Source of the DNA: Candidatus Binatia bacterium | GTDB lineage: Bacteria > Vulcanimicrobiota > Vulcanimicrobiia > Vulcanimicrobiales > Vulcanimicrobiaceae | Assembly: GCA_035541935.1 (NCBI GenBank) | Contig: DATKMJ010000028.1 | Location: forward strand, 1 to 50,235 | Reading direction: 5' to 3' | DNA: 50,235 nucleotides | Part shown: one piece after another, positions 7,738 to 17,000 of the stretch | Layout of the letters: each line of letters starts with the position of its first letter | Numbering within the stretch: position 1 is the stretch's first letter | The notes under the pieces: model-generated | Seen by the model: only the letters and a program-made list of their open reading frames with translations | Told to the model about the DNA's origin: nothing | Databases searched by the model: none | Translations under genes and position numbers: made by a program

Positions 7738-9348
7738 TTACTGGATCGTGACGTTCACCGGCTGCGAGGCGATGCCGTTCGCTATCACTTCCAGCGTGCT
7801 CGCACCGGTATCGATCGTCGACGGGACGTCGAACATCGTCGAGACCTTTTCCTTCGACGCGACGCCCATGAACGTCGTGCCGTGGGTTCTCGCGTAGAAC
7901 ACGTGTCCGGTCGAGTTGTTCGTGATTCTCACGAGCGGGTAGTTCGTCGCCGACTGCGCGTCGTCGCCGTACATGTTCGTCTGCGAGACGCCGTTGAATC
8001 CTTTTCCACTGATCTGATACGTGTTGCCGTGGGTGAGGGTCGTCGGCACCTTCGAGATGTGCGGCGCGTACTTGTGACCGCCTTTGCGGCTTGACGTATA
8101 GACCTCGATATCCGTCGAGCCGTCGATCTCGAGAACTTGGCCCGTCGGGAGCACCATGAGGCGAATGTTATACGTCGAGTCGTTCGGCGCGTCGGGCGGC
8201 GCGGTGATCTGCTTGAGCTTCTTGCCGTTGAACAGGTAGAACAGCGCCGGCGCTTGATAGAGGCCGGGACTCGCCGGAATCATCACTTGGCCGTCCGTCA
8301 GAAGCGCCGAGGGGCCGTCTGCAACGTCGAGCTGCTGTCCGCTGACGACCGGGAAGGTTGGACCCTGGACGAACGTCGCGCTTTTCGAGTTATAGATCGC
8401 GGTATAGCCGCTCGCGCCGGCGACGAAAACCGTGCCGTCGGGACGCAGCGTGGACGGCCCGATCTCTTCTCCGGAAGTCAGGTTCACGGGCGCCGCAGTC
8501 GTCGAGGTCCACGTATTCGACTTCTCGCTGTACAGCTGCGCGCCGGGCTCGGAGATAACGTTCACGACGAACACGTCGCTGTTAGGAAGCAGCGCCCAGC
8601 CTTCTTCGCTGTTCGCATCGGTCTTGCCGTTGCCGGGCCCGGTCTGCGTCCACGAGAGCGACGTCTCGTTGAGGAGCGCCTGATACGTGTAGCAGCAGTT
8701 GCCGATCATATACGTGCCGTCGTCGAGAACGACGCTCTGACCGTCGCCGATCGATCCCCAGCCGCTCGGCGCCGCGACGGCGGTCCAGCTGTTGGCGACC
8801 GGATCGTAGATCGCGCCCAGCGGCGTCTCGACGGGGCTGCACGAACCGCCGTTATACTCGCCGCCGTTGACCATGACTTTTCCGTCTGCGAGTACCGCTG
8901 AGGCAAAGTAGAGCGGTCCGTAGTTCGACGGCATCGACGCCATCTTCGTCCACGTGCCGTTGACGTAGTTGCCGGTCTGATCCGGCTTGAGGCTATACCA
9001 GTTCGGCGTGCAGTAGTCGTGAACGAGGATCGTGCCGTCGGTCATCTGCAGCGGCGTATCCGGACCGTTCGTCCACGAGGGAGCCGACGCGATCTCTTGC
9101 CAGCCGGCCGCGCGCGCGCGTTCGCGCTCGGCCGCGGTGATGCGGTGCCGGTGCGCCGGCGGGCGCGGCGGCGTATGCGCGAGCCGCAGGAAACGCGGCT
9201 TGCCGGGCTCCGGCGCCGGCAGATGCGCGGCATACGGCGGGGCCGCTACGTTCGAAGTCGTCGCCGGCGTCGTGGCGCTCCCGCCGCTGCACGCCGTGAA
9301 GAGCAGCGCCGCGGCGGCGCCTGAAAGAAAAACCTGGGTGCGTTGCAT
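7738..9348 (-). CDS. Kelch/galactose-oxidase-like lipoprotein with C-terminal E-set domain
   Basis: A 536-residue exported protein. The signal peptide ends in ALLFTACSGG, a lipobox with Cys near residue 20. A Pro-rich linker leads into Kelch-type blades (ASAVLADGKVMVNGGEYNGG, SVVLDDGTYMIGNCC, STLRPDGTVFVAGASG, LTDGQVMIPAS) forming a seven-bladed propeller like that of galactose/glyoxal oxidase. The last ~110 residues (from YAPHISKVPTTLTHGNTY) resemble the Ig-like E-set domain (DUF1929) that caps those enzymes. I did not identify the full copper-ligand set (Tyr-Cys, Tyr, two His), so enzyme activity is unproven. The ATG at 9348 follows GGAGG and is favoured over 9372. Confidence 0.75.
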   Translation of the reverse strand: MQRTQVFLSGAAAALLFTACSGGSATTPATTSNVAAPPYAAHLPAPEPGKPRFLRLAHTPPRPPAHRHRITAAERERARAAGWQEIASAPSWTNGPDTPLQMTDGTILVHDYCTPNWYSLKPDQTGNYVNGTWTKMASMPSNYGPLYFASAVLADGKVMVNGGEYNGGSCSPVETPLGAIYDPVANSWTAVAAPSGWGSIGDGQSVVLDDGTYMIGNCCYTYQALLNETSLSWTQTGPGNGKTDANSEEGWALLPNSDVFVVNVISEPGAQLYSEKSNTWTSTTAAPVNLTSGEEIGPSTLRPDGTVFVAGASGYTAIYNSKSATFVQGPTFPVVSGQQLDVADGPSALLTDGQVMIPASPGLYQAPALFYLFNGKKLKQITAPPDAPNDSTYNIRLMVLPTGQVLEIDGSTDIEVYTSSRKGGHKYAPHISKVPTTLTHGNTYQISGKGFNGVSQTNMYGDDAQSATNYPLVRITNNSTGHVFYARTHGTTFMGVASKEKVSTMFDVPSTIDTGASTLEVIANGIASQPVNVTIQ

Positions 9349-9433
9349 GATACCTCCGAGTGCGTGGGTCACGAGCGCCGCGTGACGCGGTGCAAGGTCC
9401 GCGCCTTCGGGGGAGAACGGAGCTCGGTCGTGA

Positions 9434-9808
9434 TTAGCGCTTTCTGCGTCCGCTCGCTTTGCGGGCTACGGCCTTGCGCACCGCCGTCTTCTTTGCTGCC
9501 TTCTTGCGGGCGCCGCCGCCGCGAGTGCCGCGCTTTGCCATGACGGCGTCGCGCAGCGCCTTTGCGGCCAAAAACTTGAAGACGCGCTTCGCCGGGACTT
9601 TCACTTGCTCGCCGGTTGCGGGGTTGCGGGCCATGCGGGCCGCGCGATCGCGCACTTTGAATTGACCGAAGCCCGGGATCTTGACGGGCTCGCCGGCGAT
9701 TACCGAAGCTTCGATGTCTTCGAACACGCCGTCAATGAGTGCGACCGCGTCCTTGCGCGAAATCTCGAGGCGATCGAGCGCCGAGCGCACCAAATCTACT
9801 TTGTTCAT
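9434..9808 (-). CDS. HU-family DNA-binding protein with basic C-terminal tail
   Basis: A 124-residue histone-like protein. Residues 1-90 are a standard HU/IHF fold (MNKVDLVRSALDRLEISRKDA, GEPVKIPGFGQFKVRDRAARMARNPATGE), including the RNPATGE beta-arm tip that contacts the minor groove. Residues from about 93 are a Lys/Arg/Ala-rich tail (ARKKAAKKTAVRKAVARK) like that of mycobacterial HupB or eukaryotic H1, which adds non-specific DNA compaction. SD-like AAAGGA lies upstream of ATG 9808. It is divergent from aroA. Confidence 0.92.
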   Translation of the reverse strand: MNKVDLVRSALDRLEISRKDAVALIDGVFEDIEASVIAGEPVKIPGFGQFKVRDRAARMARNPATGEQVKVPAKRVFKFLAAKALRDAVMAKRGTRGGGARKKAAKKTAVRKAVARKASGRRKR

Positions 9809-9824
9809 CTGGTCCTTTCGTGTG

Positions 9825-9863
9825 AAAAAAGCAGCCGTTTTCTACGAAATGCTTCGCGCTGCT
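9825..9863 (-). terminator. Hairpin plus U-run in the HU leader (possible attenuator)
   Basis: On the minus strand AGCAGC (9863-9858) pairs with GCTGCT (9835-9830), with a weaker inner pairing, and runs directly into six U residues (9830-9825). This looks like an intrinsic terminator but lies only 17-55 bases before the HU start codon. It could be the end of an upstream transcript or an attenuator controlling HU. Confidence 0.35.
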
Positions 9864-9907
9864 TGCTACGAGATGATGATGGACTCCTTGTTTGAAATCC
9901 GGCTCCA

Positions 9908-11185
9908 ATGGCCGCCAAGGTCGTGATTTTTCAGCCCGGGCCGCTGCGCGGCGAGGTCGGCGTTCCCGGGGATAAGTCGATCTCCCATCGGGCGCTCATC
10001 GCCGGCGCCTGCTGCAACGAGCCGTTGCGCATCGCTCGGCTCAACCAGGGGCGCGACGTGCTTGCGACGCGCGAGGCGCTGACGGCGCTCGGCGCGCGCA
10101 TCGAAGCCGATGGCGACGGCGTCGTCGTCCACGGCGGGCGATTGCACTCGCCGCCGGGCGCCCTGGAGTGCATGAACTCGGGCTCGACGGCGAGGATGCT
10201 CCTTGGCGTCTGCGCCGGCGCGAACGTAGCCGCTCGCTTCGATGGGGACGAATCCTTGCGATCCCGTCCGATGGAGCCCGTCGCCGCACAACTGCGAGCG
10301 TTCGGAGCGAGAATCGAGACGACGGGAGGTCGGCTCCCGCTCGCGATCGCCGGCACGCCGGAGATCGAGACGCGGCGCTTCATCCTGCTTGAACCCTCCG
10401 CCCAAGTGAAGTCCGCGCTGCTCTTTGCCGGTCTCTTCGCGGGCGTGAGCGTCGACGTGACCGGCGATCGCGGCTCGCGCGACCACACGGAGCGTCTCTT
10501 GCGCTACCTCGCCGCCGAGATCGAATGGAACGGCCGCGAGATCCGTCTGGGGGAGGCGCGTCCAGCGAGCAGGCCGATCGAGGTCGCCGGCGACTTCTCC
10601 GCCGCAGCCTTCCTCATAACGGCGGCGGCGGTGACGCCGGGGAGCTCGATCGTCGTGAGGGACGTCGGAACGAATCCAACCCGGACCGGCCTGCTCGACG
10701 CACTGCTCGCCATGGGGGCCGCGGTGGAGCTTCGGCGGCCGCGGACGCTCTGCGGCGAGCCCGTGGCGGACGTCGCCGTCGAATGGCGCCCACTCCGGGG
10801 CACGACGGTATCGGAGGGCGTCGCCCTCCGGGCGGTCGACGAGATCCCGCTCATCGCGGCCGCGGGCGCCTTCGCAGCGGGAGCTACTGCGATCTCCGGC
10901 GTCGCAGGTCTGCGGGCCAAAGAGTCGGATCGGATCGCCGCCATCGAGCGGCTGACGGCCGCCGTCGGCGTCGAGGCCAGTTTCGAGCGTGGAGTCCTGA
11001 CCGTCCGCGGAGGCCGGCCCGCGCCGACCGGCGCCGCCATCGAGACGCAAGGCGACCACCGCATCGCCATGACGGCTGCGGTTCTGGCCTGCGGGGCGGG
11101 GCGGATATCGGCGGACGGCGAGGAGAGCCTCGACGTCAGTTTCCCGGGCTTTCGAGCGGCCTTGGACGGCCTGCAGCGGGGTTAG
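9908..11185 (+). CDS. aroA: 3-phosphoshikimate 1-carboxyvinyltransferase (EPSP synthase)
   Basis: A 425-residue cytoplasmic enzyme of the shikimate pathway that joins shikimate-3-phosphate and phosphoenolpyruvate to give EPSP. Diagnostic motifs are PGDKSISHRALI (Lys23 binds both substrates), NSGSTARMLLG near residue 89, LRAKESDRI near residue 338 and GDHRIAMTAAV near the end. The length is normal for the family. ATG 9908 has no good Shine-Dalgarno sequence. The last codons overlap the stop of the convergent FmdB-like gene by four bases. It sits apart from other aromatic biosynthesis genes. Confidence 0.95.
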   Translation: MAAKVVIFQPGPLRGEVGVPGDKSISHRALIAGACCNEPLRIARLNQGRDVLATREALTALGARIEADGDGVVVHGGRLHSPPGALECMNSGSTARMLLGVCAGANVAARFDGDESLRSRPMEPVAAQLRAFGARIETTGGRLPLAIAGTPEIETRRFILLEPSAQVKSALLFAGLFAGVSVDVTGDRGSRDHTERLLRYLAAEIEWNGREIRLGEARPASRPIEVAGDFSAAAFLITAAAVTPGSSIVVRDVGTNPTRTGLLDALLAMGAAVELRRPRTLCGEPVADVAVEWRPLRGTTVSEGVALRAVDEIPLIAAAGAFAAGATAISGVAGLRAKESDRIAAIERLTAAVGVEASFERGVLTVRGGRPAPTGAAIETQGDHRIAMTAAVLACGAGRISADGEESLDVSFPGFRAALDGLQRG

Positions 11186-11460
11186 GCTGCGGGCTCCGCT
11201 TTGGCGGACGGCGAGGGCTTCGGCGGCTCTTCTTTCGGCTTCTCGGCCGCGGTATCGCTCTTGACGCTCGAGCCCGATGTCGATCCCCTCGAATCGGTTA
11301 CGTAGAAGCCCGAGCCCTTGAACAGGACCGGGGCCGGATTGAAGACGCGGCGCAGGGGCGCCCCACAGGCCTCGCACGGCTCGCCGTAGGTCTCGTCGAA
11401 GCCGTGGCGCACCTCGTGGACGCGGCCGCACTTCGTGCAGGCATAGTCATAGAGCGGCAT
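11182..11460 (-). CDS. FmdB-family zinc ribbon protein
   Basis: A 92-residue protein. The first ~45 residues are the FmdB/CxxC_CxxC_SSSS domain (MPLYDYACTKCGRVHEV, EPCEACGAPLRRVF): two CxxC pairs binding one Zn, then the typical GSGFYVTDSRGS. The rest is a Lys/Glu/Pro low-complexity tail. FmdB was named as a putative regulator of formamidase genes; the biochemical role of the family is unclear. No ribosome-binding site precedes ATG 11460. Instead a consensus promoter with an overlapping CIRCE operator ends six bases upstream, so the mRNA is probably leaderless and repressed by HrcA. The 3' end overlaps aroA on the other strand by four bases. Confidence 0.88.
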   Translation of the reverse strand: MPLYDYACTKCGRVHEVRHGFDETYGEPCEACGAPLRRVFNPAPVLFKGSGFYVTDSRGSTSGSSVKSDTAAEKPKEEPPKPSPSAKAEPAA

Positions 11461-11466
11461 GGAGAG

Positions 11467-11495
11467 AGTATAGTTGTCTTAGCACTCGGGGTCAA
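11467..11495 (-). promoter_or_regulatory. Sigma-70 promoter of the FmdB-like gene
   Basis: Minus-strand -35 TTGACC (11495-11490) and -10 TATACT (11472-11467) are separated by exactly 17 bases. The -10 box ends six bases before ATG 11460, placing the expected transcription start on or beside the A of the start codon. Confidence 0.75.
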
Positions 11496-11505
11496 TGAGT
11501 GCTAG
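11479..11505. promoter_or_regulatory. CIRCE operator (HrcA binding site)
   Basis: TTAGCACTC (11479-11487), nine spacer bases, then GAGTGCTAG (11497-11505). The CIRCE consensus is TTAGCACTC-N9-GAGTGCTAA, so only the last base differs. It covers the -35 box of the FmdB-like promoter and reaches into the stop codon of the upstream SRPBCC gene. HrcA normally represses groESL and dnaK operons through this site, so heat-shock control of the FmdB-like gene is inferred. Confidence 0.85.
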
Positions 11506-12002
11506 AAGTCGGCGAGGGCCGCCCCGTCCCGCTTGAACTCGACCAGGCCTTTGAAGTGCACGAGCGAGTCGTCGAGCGCGCTCGCCACGCGCCGCCCCCG
11601 CTGCCACCGGTCCAGAATCGCGCCGACGCGTCCGTGGTACGCCGGGTAGGCCAGGCGGACGTGGAGCCGTGAGGACGTCGTGCGCCGCTCGATTCTAAAC
11701 TCGAGCCGCCGGCGAAGCGAGTATGCCCCGACGAGCGAGAGGCGGTAGTTGGAGATCAGGCCGTCGATCTCGTAAAGCTCCTCTTCCTCCCCGGGAAGCC
11801 ACGAACGCAGCGCTACCTCGCTGCCGAGCCGTAACTCTGGCTCCGCGCCGGCACGGCGCGCGCTGCGTAGGAAGGAAAGCCACACCGGCCATTTTTCGAC
11901 CGCGCAGAGCAGCGCGAACGCCTCTTCAGCGGGGCAATCGAGGTCGAGGCTGGCGGCGTGCGTTTGGAGTCCCGGTATGAATGCGTCGTCGCGAATCGCC
12001 AT
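11502..12002 (-). CDS. SRPBCC (polyketide cyclase/START-like) protein
   Basis: A 166-residue protein with the helix-grip pattern HAASLDLDCPAEEAFALLCAVEKWPVWLSFL near its start: a strand, then the P-E-AF-L-D/E-W-P-W signature of SRPBCC coenzyme-Q-binding or cyclase-like proteins. It then has alternating strands and a long C-terminal helix (FKGLVEFKR). It probably binds a hydrophobic ligand. ATG 12002 has no clear Shine-Dalgarno sequence; a longer in-frame reading starting at 12059 is unlikely. Its stop codon lies inside the CIRCE element of the next gene. The ligand is unknown. Confidence 0.65.
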   Translation of the reverse strand: MAIRDDAFIPGLQTHAASLDLDCPAEEAFALLCAVEKWPVWLSFLRSARRAGAEPELRLGSEVALRSWLPGEEEELYEIDGLISNYRLSLVGAYSLRRRLEFRIERRTTSSRLHVRLAYPAYHGRVGAILDRWQRGRRVASALDDSLVHFKGLVEFKRDGAALADF

Positions 12003-12073
12003 ATCGGAAGAATTACTTTGCGCGTCGCGCACTCGCGTCCTTCGCCTGCGTATCCACAACGAAATGTGGATCG

Positions 12074-13249
12074 TTATGAACTGATTTCACCGCTCGTCAC
12101 CCCGACGGCAAAAAGCGTTAACGTCTCAACGCCGAGCCGCAGCGCCGCCTCGTCGATCCGAAAGAGCGCGCTGTGACCCGGATGAATCGCTCCGGAAGAT
12201 TCGCTGCGAACGCCGAGCCAGATCATGAGGCCGGGAACGCGCTCCGCGAAGTACGAGAAGTCTTCCGCGCCCATCGTCGGGGGCGCGTCCGCGAACCGCA
12301 GCGAGCTGCGCTCGCGCGCGTAGCGCGTAAAGCTCGCCGCGAGGCCGGCGTCGTTGACGACCGGCGGATAGCCGCGAATCACGCGTATCTCTACCTCGAC
12401 GTTGTACGCCGACGCGACGCCCGTAACGATGCGGCGCAGGCGCGTTTCGAGTTCGTCGCGCACGACGGGATCGTGCGCGCGCAGCGTGCCGCTAAGCTTC
12501 ACTTCGTCGGCGATGATGTTGTTGCGATACCCGCCCTCGATCGTGCCGACGGTAACGACCGCGCTCGCAAGAGGATCGCTTTCGCGCGCGACAATGTTCT
12601 GTAGCGCCAGCACGACCGCGGCGGCGGCGGGGATCGCGTCGATCGCACGGTGCGGGTAACCGCCGTGCCCTCCGCTGCCGTGAATCGTCAGGTGAAATTC
12701 GTCGGCAGATGCGTTTGCGGGGCCGTGCCGAACGCCGATCGTTCCGACGTCGAGCTTCGAGTCGACGTGCAGCATCGCGATCGCCTCGACGCCCCAGCGA
12801 TCGAGCGCGCCTTCTTCGATCATCGGCAGCGCGCCGCCGGGACCTTCTTCGGCCGGCTGGAAGATCAGGACGACGCTGCCGTGCAGATCCGCTTTGCCTT
12901 TCGAGAGAACGTGCGCGGCGCCGAGCAGCATCGCGGTGTGCGCGTCGTGTCCGCAGGCGTGCATCTTCCCCGCGATCTCCGAGGCGAAGGGCAGCCCGGT
13001 GCGCTCCCCGATCGGCAGCGCGTCCATGTCGGCGCGCAGCCCGGCGACCGCTCCCGGCTTCGCGCCTTCGATTCGCGCGACGATCCCCGTTCCGGCGGCT
13101 CGCCGGTGCTCGATTCCGAGCGCGTCGAGTTCGCGCTCGACGAGCGCGGCCGTCTCGTGCTCCTCGAAGCCGAGCTCCGGCCGGCGATGAATCGACCGCC
13201 GCAGCTCGACGATTCGCGCGGCTAGGGCATCGTTTACCTCGGTCACCAT
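12074..13249 (-). CDS. M20-family amidohydrolase (hippurate hydrolase-like)
   Basis: A 391-residue metallopeptidase/amidohydrolase of the M20D group, which cleaves N-acyl amino acids, hippurate, indole-acetyl-amino acids or N-acetyl-diaminopimelate. Visible motifs are RRSIHRRPELGFEE, GLRADMDALPI, MHACGHDAHTAMLLG (metal-binding Cys/His-Asp), FQPAEEGPGGA (catalytic and metal Glu), GSGGHGGYPHRAIDA from the lid/dimer domain, and PTMGAEDFSYF near the C-terminus. ATG 13249 gives the normal family length; the upstream in-frame extension to 13813 lies over the divergent gene and is a shadow. It is cytoplasmic. The exact substrate is not predictable. Confidence 0.88.
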   Translation of the reverse strand: MVTEVNDALAARIVELRRSIHRRPELGFEEHETAALVERELDALGIEHRRAAGTGIVARIEGAKPGAVAGLRADMDALPIGERTGLPFASEIAGKMHACGHDAHTAMLLGAAHVLSKGKADLHGSVVLIFQPAEEGPGGALPMIEEGALDRWGVEAIAMLHVDSKLDVGTIGVRHGPANASADEFHLTIHGSGGHGGYPHRAIDAIPAAAAVVLALQNIVARESDPLASAVVTVGTIEGGYRNNIIADEVKLSGTLRAHDPVVRDELETRLRRIVTGVASAYNVEVEIRVIRGYPPVVNDAGLAASFTRYARERSSLRFADAPPTMGAEDFSYFAERVPGLMIWLGVRSESSGAIHPGHSALFRIDEAALRLGVETLTLFAVGVTSGEISS

Positions 13250-13309
13250 TGCGAGCGAAGTTACCACACCGGTACTTTCGTTCCCGCCGCCGAAACGGTA
13301 CGCATCGCA

Positions 13310-14056
13310 ATGATGACCCCCGACCTCGCGTTCGCGCTTTTGATCAACCGCACGACCGCCTTCTACAAGGCCAGTCCTCCCACGTACATGACGTACGTCG
13401 AGCACACGCACGTTAGCGCGCCGACGCTCGGCCGGGCGCAGGATATCGATCGTTCGATCGCGGTACGCGTCGCCGACGACTACGCGGTCATGAAGGATCT
13501 GCCCAACGGCGGCGAGCGCGTCGGCCAGGCGTTTCCGATCGTCGCCTATTTCGATCCGATGTCGAGCTTCAAGTTTAGTTACTTCGCGAACCTCAAGCGC
13601 GTCGACATCGCGTTGGAGCGCGGCGCTCCCTTCACCCTCGCGATACCCGAGCCCGACCCAAGCGTCAACGTCGTCGTCCCGTACAATAGCTACTGGGCCG
13701 CCCGCTATGCCGCGGACTCGAACGACGCGGCGATCCATCTGCTGATCGATCCGACGCCCCGCGTGCGCCAGGGGCTCTATCCGTCGGAGATCGTCGAAGA
13801 CGCAGCGACGCATCTGCCGTCGAAGATCGAGATGCGCGTCGCCGGGGGCAGCGACGAGATGATTTCCCTAGACTACTCCGTCGTGGACGGGCATTGGGTC
13901 ATCGTCCACGGCACGTTCAGCCAGACGATGCACGTCGCGTTTCTCACGTATAAGATCGTCGCCGACATTACGTTCAGCGAGATTGCCTTTCCAACCGAGG
14001 CTCCAGATCCACGCTTGAGCGGTACGCCCGTGCCGGCTTCCGCTCCAACTCCGTAG
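13310..14056 (+). CDS. Hypothetical protein
   Basis: A 248-residue protein divergent from the amidohydrolase. It is rich in beta strands with no recognised motif; the C-terminal half (HWVIVHGTFSQTMHVAFLTY, then DITFSEIAFPTEAP) is reminiscent of LolA/LolB-like sheets, but this is only an impression. No signal peptide is seen from ATG 13310, and no start codon exists nearby upstream that would add one. The last 83 bases overlap the 3' end of the RND transporter gene on the opposite strand, an unusually long convergent overlap. Confidence 0.55.
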   Translation: MMTPDLAFALLINRTTAFYKASPPTYMTYVEHTHVSAPTLGRAQDIDRSIAVRVADDYAVMKDLPNGGERVGQAFPIVAYFDPMSSFKFSYFANLKRVDIALERGAPFTLAIPEPDPSVNVVVPYNSYWAARYAADSNDAAIHLLIDPTPRVRQGLYPSEIVEDAATHLPSKIEMRVAGGSDEMISLDYSVVDGHWVIVHGTFSQTMHVAFLTYKIVADITFSEIAFPTEAPDPRLSGTPVPASAPTP

Positions 14057-17000
14057 GCGCTACCCACATATAAACGTTCGGGATCAGCAGCAGCGTCAGC
14101 ACCAGCGAGCTGAAGACGCCCCCGATTACGACCATGCCGAGGCTGGACCGCGAGGCGGATCCCGGATCGAGCGCGAGCGCGAGCGGAACGTTGCCGGCCA
14201 TCACCGAGAAGCTCGTCATGATGATCGGGCGGAACCTCGTGTGGGCGCTCTCCGTAATGGCGGAAAGCTTGTCGAGGCCGCGCGCTCGCAGGGTGTTGGC
14301 ATAGTCCACCAAGAGTATCCCGTTCTTCGTCGCTATGCCGATCAGGAGAATCGTTCCGATCAGCGAGAAGAGGTTGAGCGTACGATGCGTTAGGAAGAGC
14401 GCTCCGATCGCGCCGATCGCGGCGACCGGAACCGAGAAGATGATGATGAGCGGCGAGACGTAGCTGTTGTAGAGCGCGACCATCAGCAGGTAGACGAGGA
14501 CGATCGAGACGATCATCGAGAGCCCCATGCCGACGAGCGTCTGGTGCATGAAGTCCTGCTGGCCGAGCGGGGCCGGGCGCACGACGATGTTCGGCGGCAG
14601 ATGGAGCGAAGGGAGCCGCTTGATCAGGCCGCGCTCGACGGCCGAGAGCGACGAGTTTCGGGCATAGTTGGCCGAGACGTGGATGACGTTGTTGCGATTC
14701 GTCCGCGTGATCAGCGGCGAGGTCGGCGTCGATTCGAAGCGCGCGATGTCGCCGAGATAGACGAGCCCGCCGCTCGAGGAGCGGATCGCGACGGACTTGA
14801 GAGCATCGATGCTCGTCTGGTAACTCTGCGGATAGATCACCTGCACTTGCTCGAGCCCCGAGGTCGTCTCGAACTGCGTCGCAACGCTGCCTCCGAACGC
14901 CGCGCCCGCCGCCTGGGCCGCCTGCCCGAGATCGACGCCGAGCGCCTGGGCCTTATTGCGATCGAACTGAATCGAGATCTCCGGGGCGAGCTGCGTCCCG
15001 CTGCTGTTGACGCTTATCGCGCCCGGCACTTTCTCCAGCAGCCTCTCCACTTGCAGCGCGTACGACGTCGGGTCGCCGCCGGTCACGTCGGTTACGAGAA
15101 AGTCTATGGGCTGCGCGTTGCCCCCGGCGGTCGAGGTGGCCGGGACGACGACGGCGGTTACGTCCTGCGGCAGATTCTTCTGCGCGAGATCGCGAAACTG
15201 CGTGACCCAGTACGACGTTGGGTGACGCCGTTTGTCCTTGAGCCAGATGTGGATCTGCCCGACGTTGCTCTGCGCGACGAACCCGCCGAACGAGGCGGCG
15301 TACGCCCCGGCGACCGCGGTGTTCGCGAACGTGTCGGGCGTGCCCAAAATCTTTTTTTCCAGATCGAACGTGCCGTTCTCGACCGTCGCGATCGGCGTGC
15401 CGATGGGATAGACCAGTTGAAGGTATATCTCGCCGCGATCCACTTGCGGAATGAACTCCTCGCCGACGGCGCCGAAGCCGACGAGTGCCAGCGCGAGCAC
15501 GGTGCTCCCCGCGCAGAAGAGCGCGACCGCGCGGCCGTGCGCGAGGCTCCAGGGCAGGACGCGTTGCGTGTACCAGTTCCGCGTCTCGTCGAACTTTCGC
15601 CCGAACCAATCGACGATGCCCCAGGGCTTCCAGTGCGATCGCAGCGCCCAGAGACCGGCAAGCGTCGGCGTGATCGTGAAGGATACGAAGAGCGAGGTGA
15701 GCGTCGAGATGACGACGACGATCGCGAATTCCGCAATCTGCCGGCCGACCTGGCCCTGAATGAATGCGATTGGGAAAAAGACGACGACGTCCACGAGCGT
15801 GATCACGACGGCGGCGGCGCCGATCTCCTCGCGGCCTCGGACCGCCGCTTCCTCCGGCGGCTGCTCGAGCTCGGTGAAGTGGCGCTCGATGTTCTCCAGC
15901 ACGACGGTGGAATCGTCCACGAGGATGCCGATCACGAGCGACATCCCGAGGAGCGAGATCGTGTCGATCGTGAGGTGCAGGAGCTTCATCGCCGTCACGG
16001 CGATCGCGAGCGAGGTCGGAATCGAGACGCAGACGACGATCGCGCTGCGCCACGACCGCAGGAAGAATACCATCGCGAGGCCGGTCAGCACGATCGCAAG
16101 GATCAGAGTCCGCGTGACGATCTGAATCTGCTGGTTGGTGAACTTCGATTGGACGTTGATGACGCGGAAGTGTATCTCGGGAAATTGCTTCTCGATCTGC
16201 GGAAGCGCCCGGAGGACGTTGTTCGACGCGTCGACCTCGCTGCCGTTCGCGCTCTTCTGCACCTGCATGAACAGCCCGGTCTCGCCGCTGATATGCGCGT
16301 ATTGGAGGCGAGGCTCGTAGCTCTCCGTCACCGTTGCGACGTCGCCGACTCGAACGACCGAGTTGCTCGCGCTCCACGGATTGACGACGCCGGGGAGCGC
16401 CGCCATGCCGCCTTTATAATCCTCGACTTGGGCGCCCGTCGAGTTCGCGACCGATGCGAGCGCGCCGCCCGCGCGAACGATCGCGAGGTTGCGGACGCTG
16501 TCGAGGCTTTGAATGTCGCCCCGAATGTCGATCGTGGTCTGGCGGTTCGGCTCGTAAGCAAAGCCGCCGGGAACGCGCTGGTTGTCGGTTTGGAGCGTGC
16601 CGACCACGTCGTTGAGCGTCAGGTTCGCTGCGGCGAGCCGGACGGGGTCGACGACGACCTCGTAGGCGGGGGTGACCGAGCCGCCGACGTTGACGAACGA
16701 GATCCCCGGCACTTGCTCGATCTGCGGCGCGATAACGTTGACGGCGTAGAGCGCGAGTCGCGAGAGCGAGAGCTTCTCGGAGTAGATCGCGAGCGTGACG
16801 ACGACCGACTGCGTCGGATCGTAGAGGTTTACCGTCGGCGGCGTAAGGTTCGTCGGCAGGTAGCGTTCCGCCGATTGAATGGCCTTATTCGTCAACGCGA
16901 GGTCGGTCGCGGTGTCTGAGCTGATGTCGAAGATCGCGGTGATCGTCGCCTGGCCTTGCTGCACGACGGAGTTAAACGTTTGGAGATCGGCCGTTCCGGC

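Noticed and set aside
7738-9348. True galactose oxidase
   Set aside because: The Kelch plus E-set layout fits, but I could not identify the full copper-ligand set, so only a galactose-oxidase-like label is used.
14544-16919. 791-residue plus-strand frame inside the RND gene
   Set aside because: An Asp/Arg/Leu-rich antisense shadow; the RND protein on the minus strand is unambiguous.
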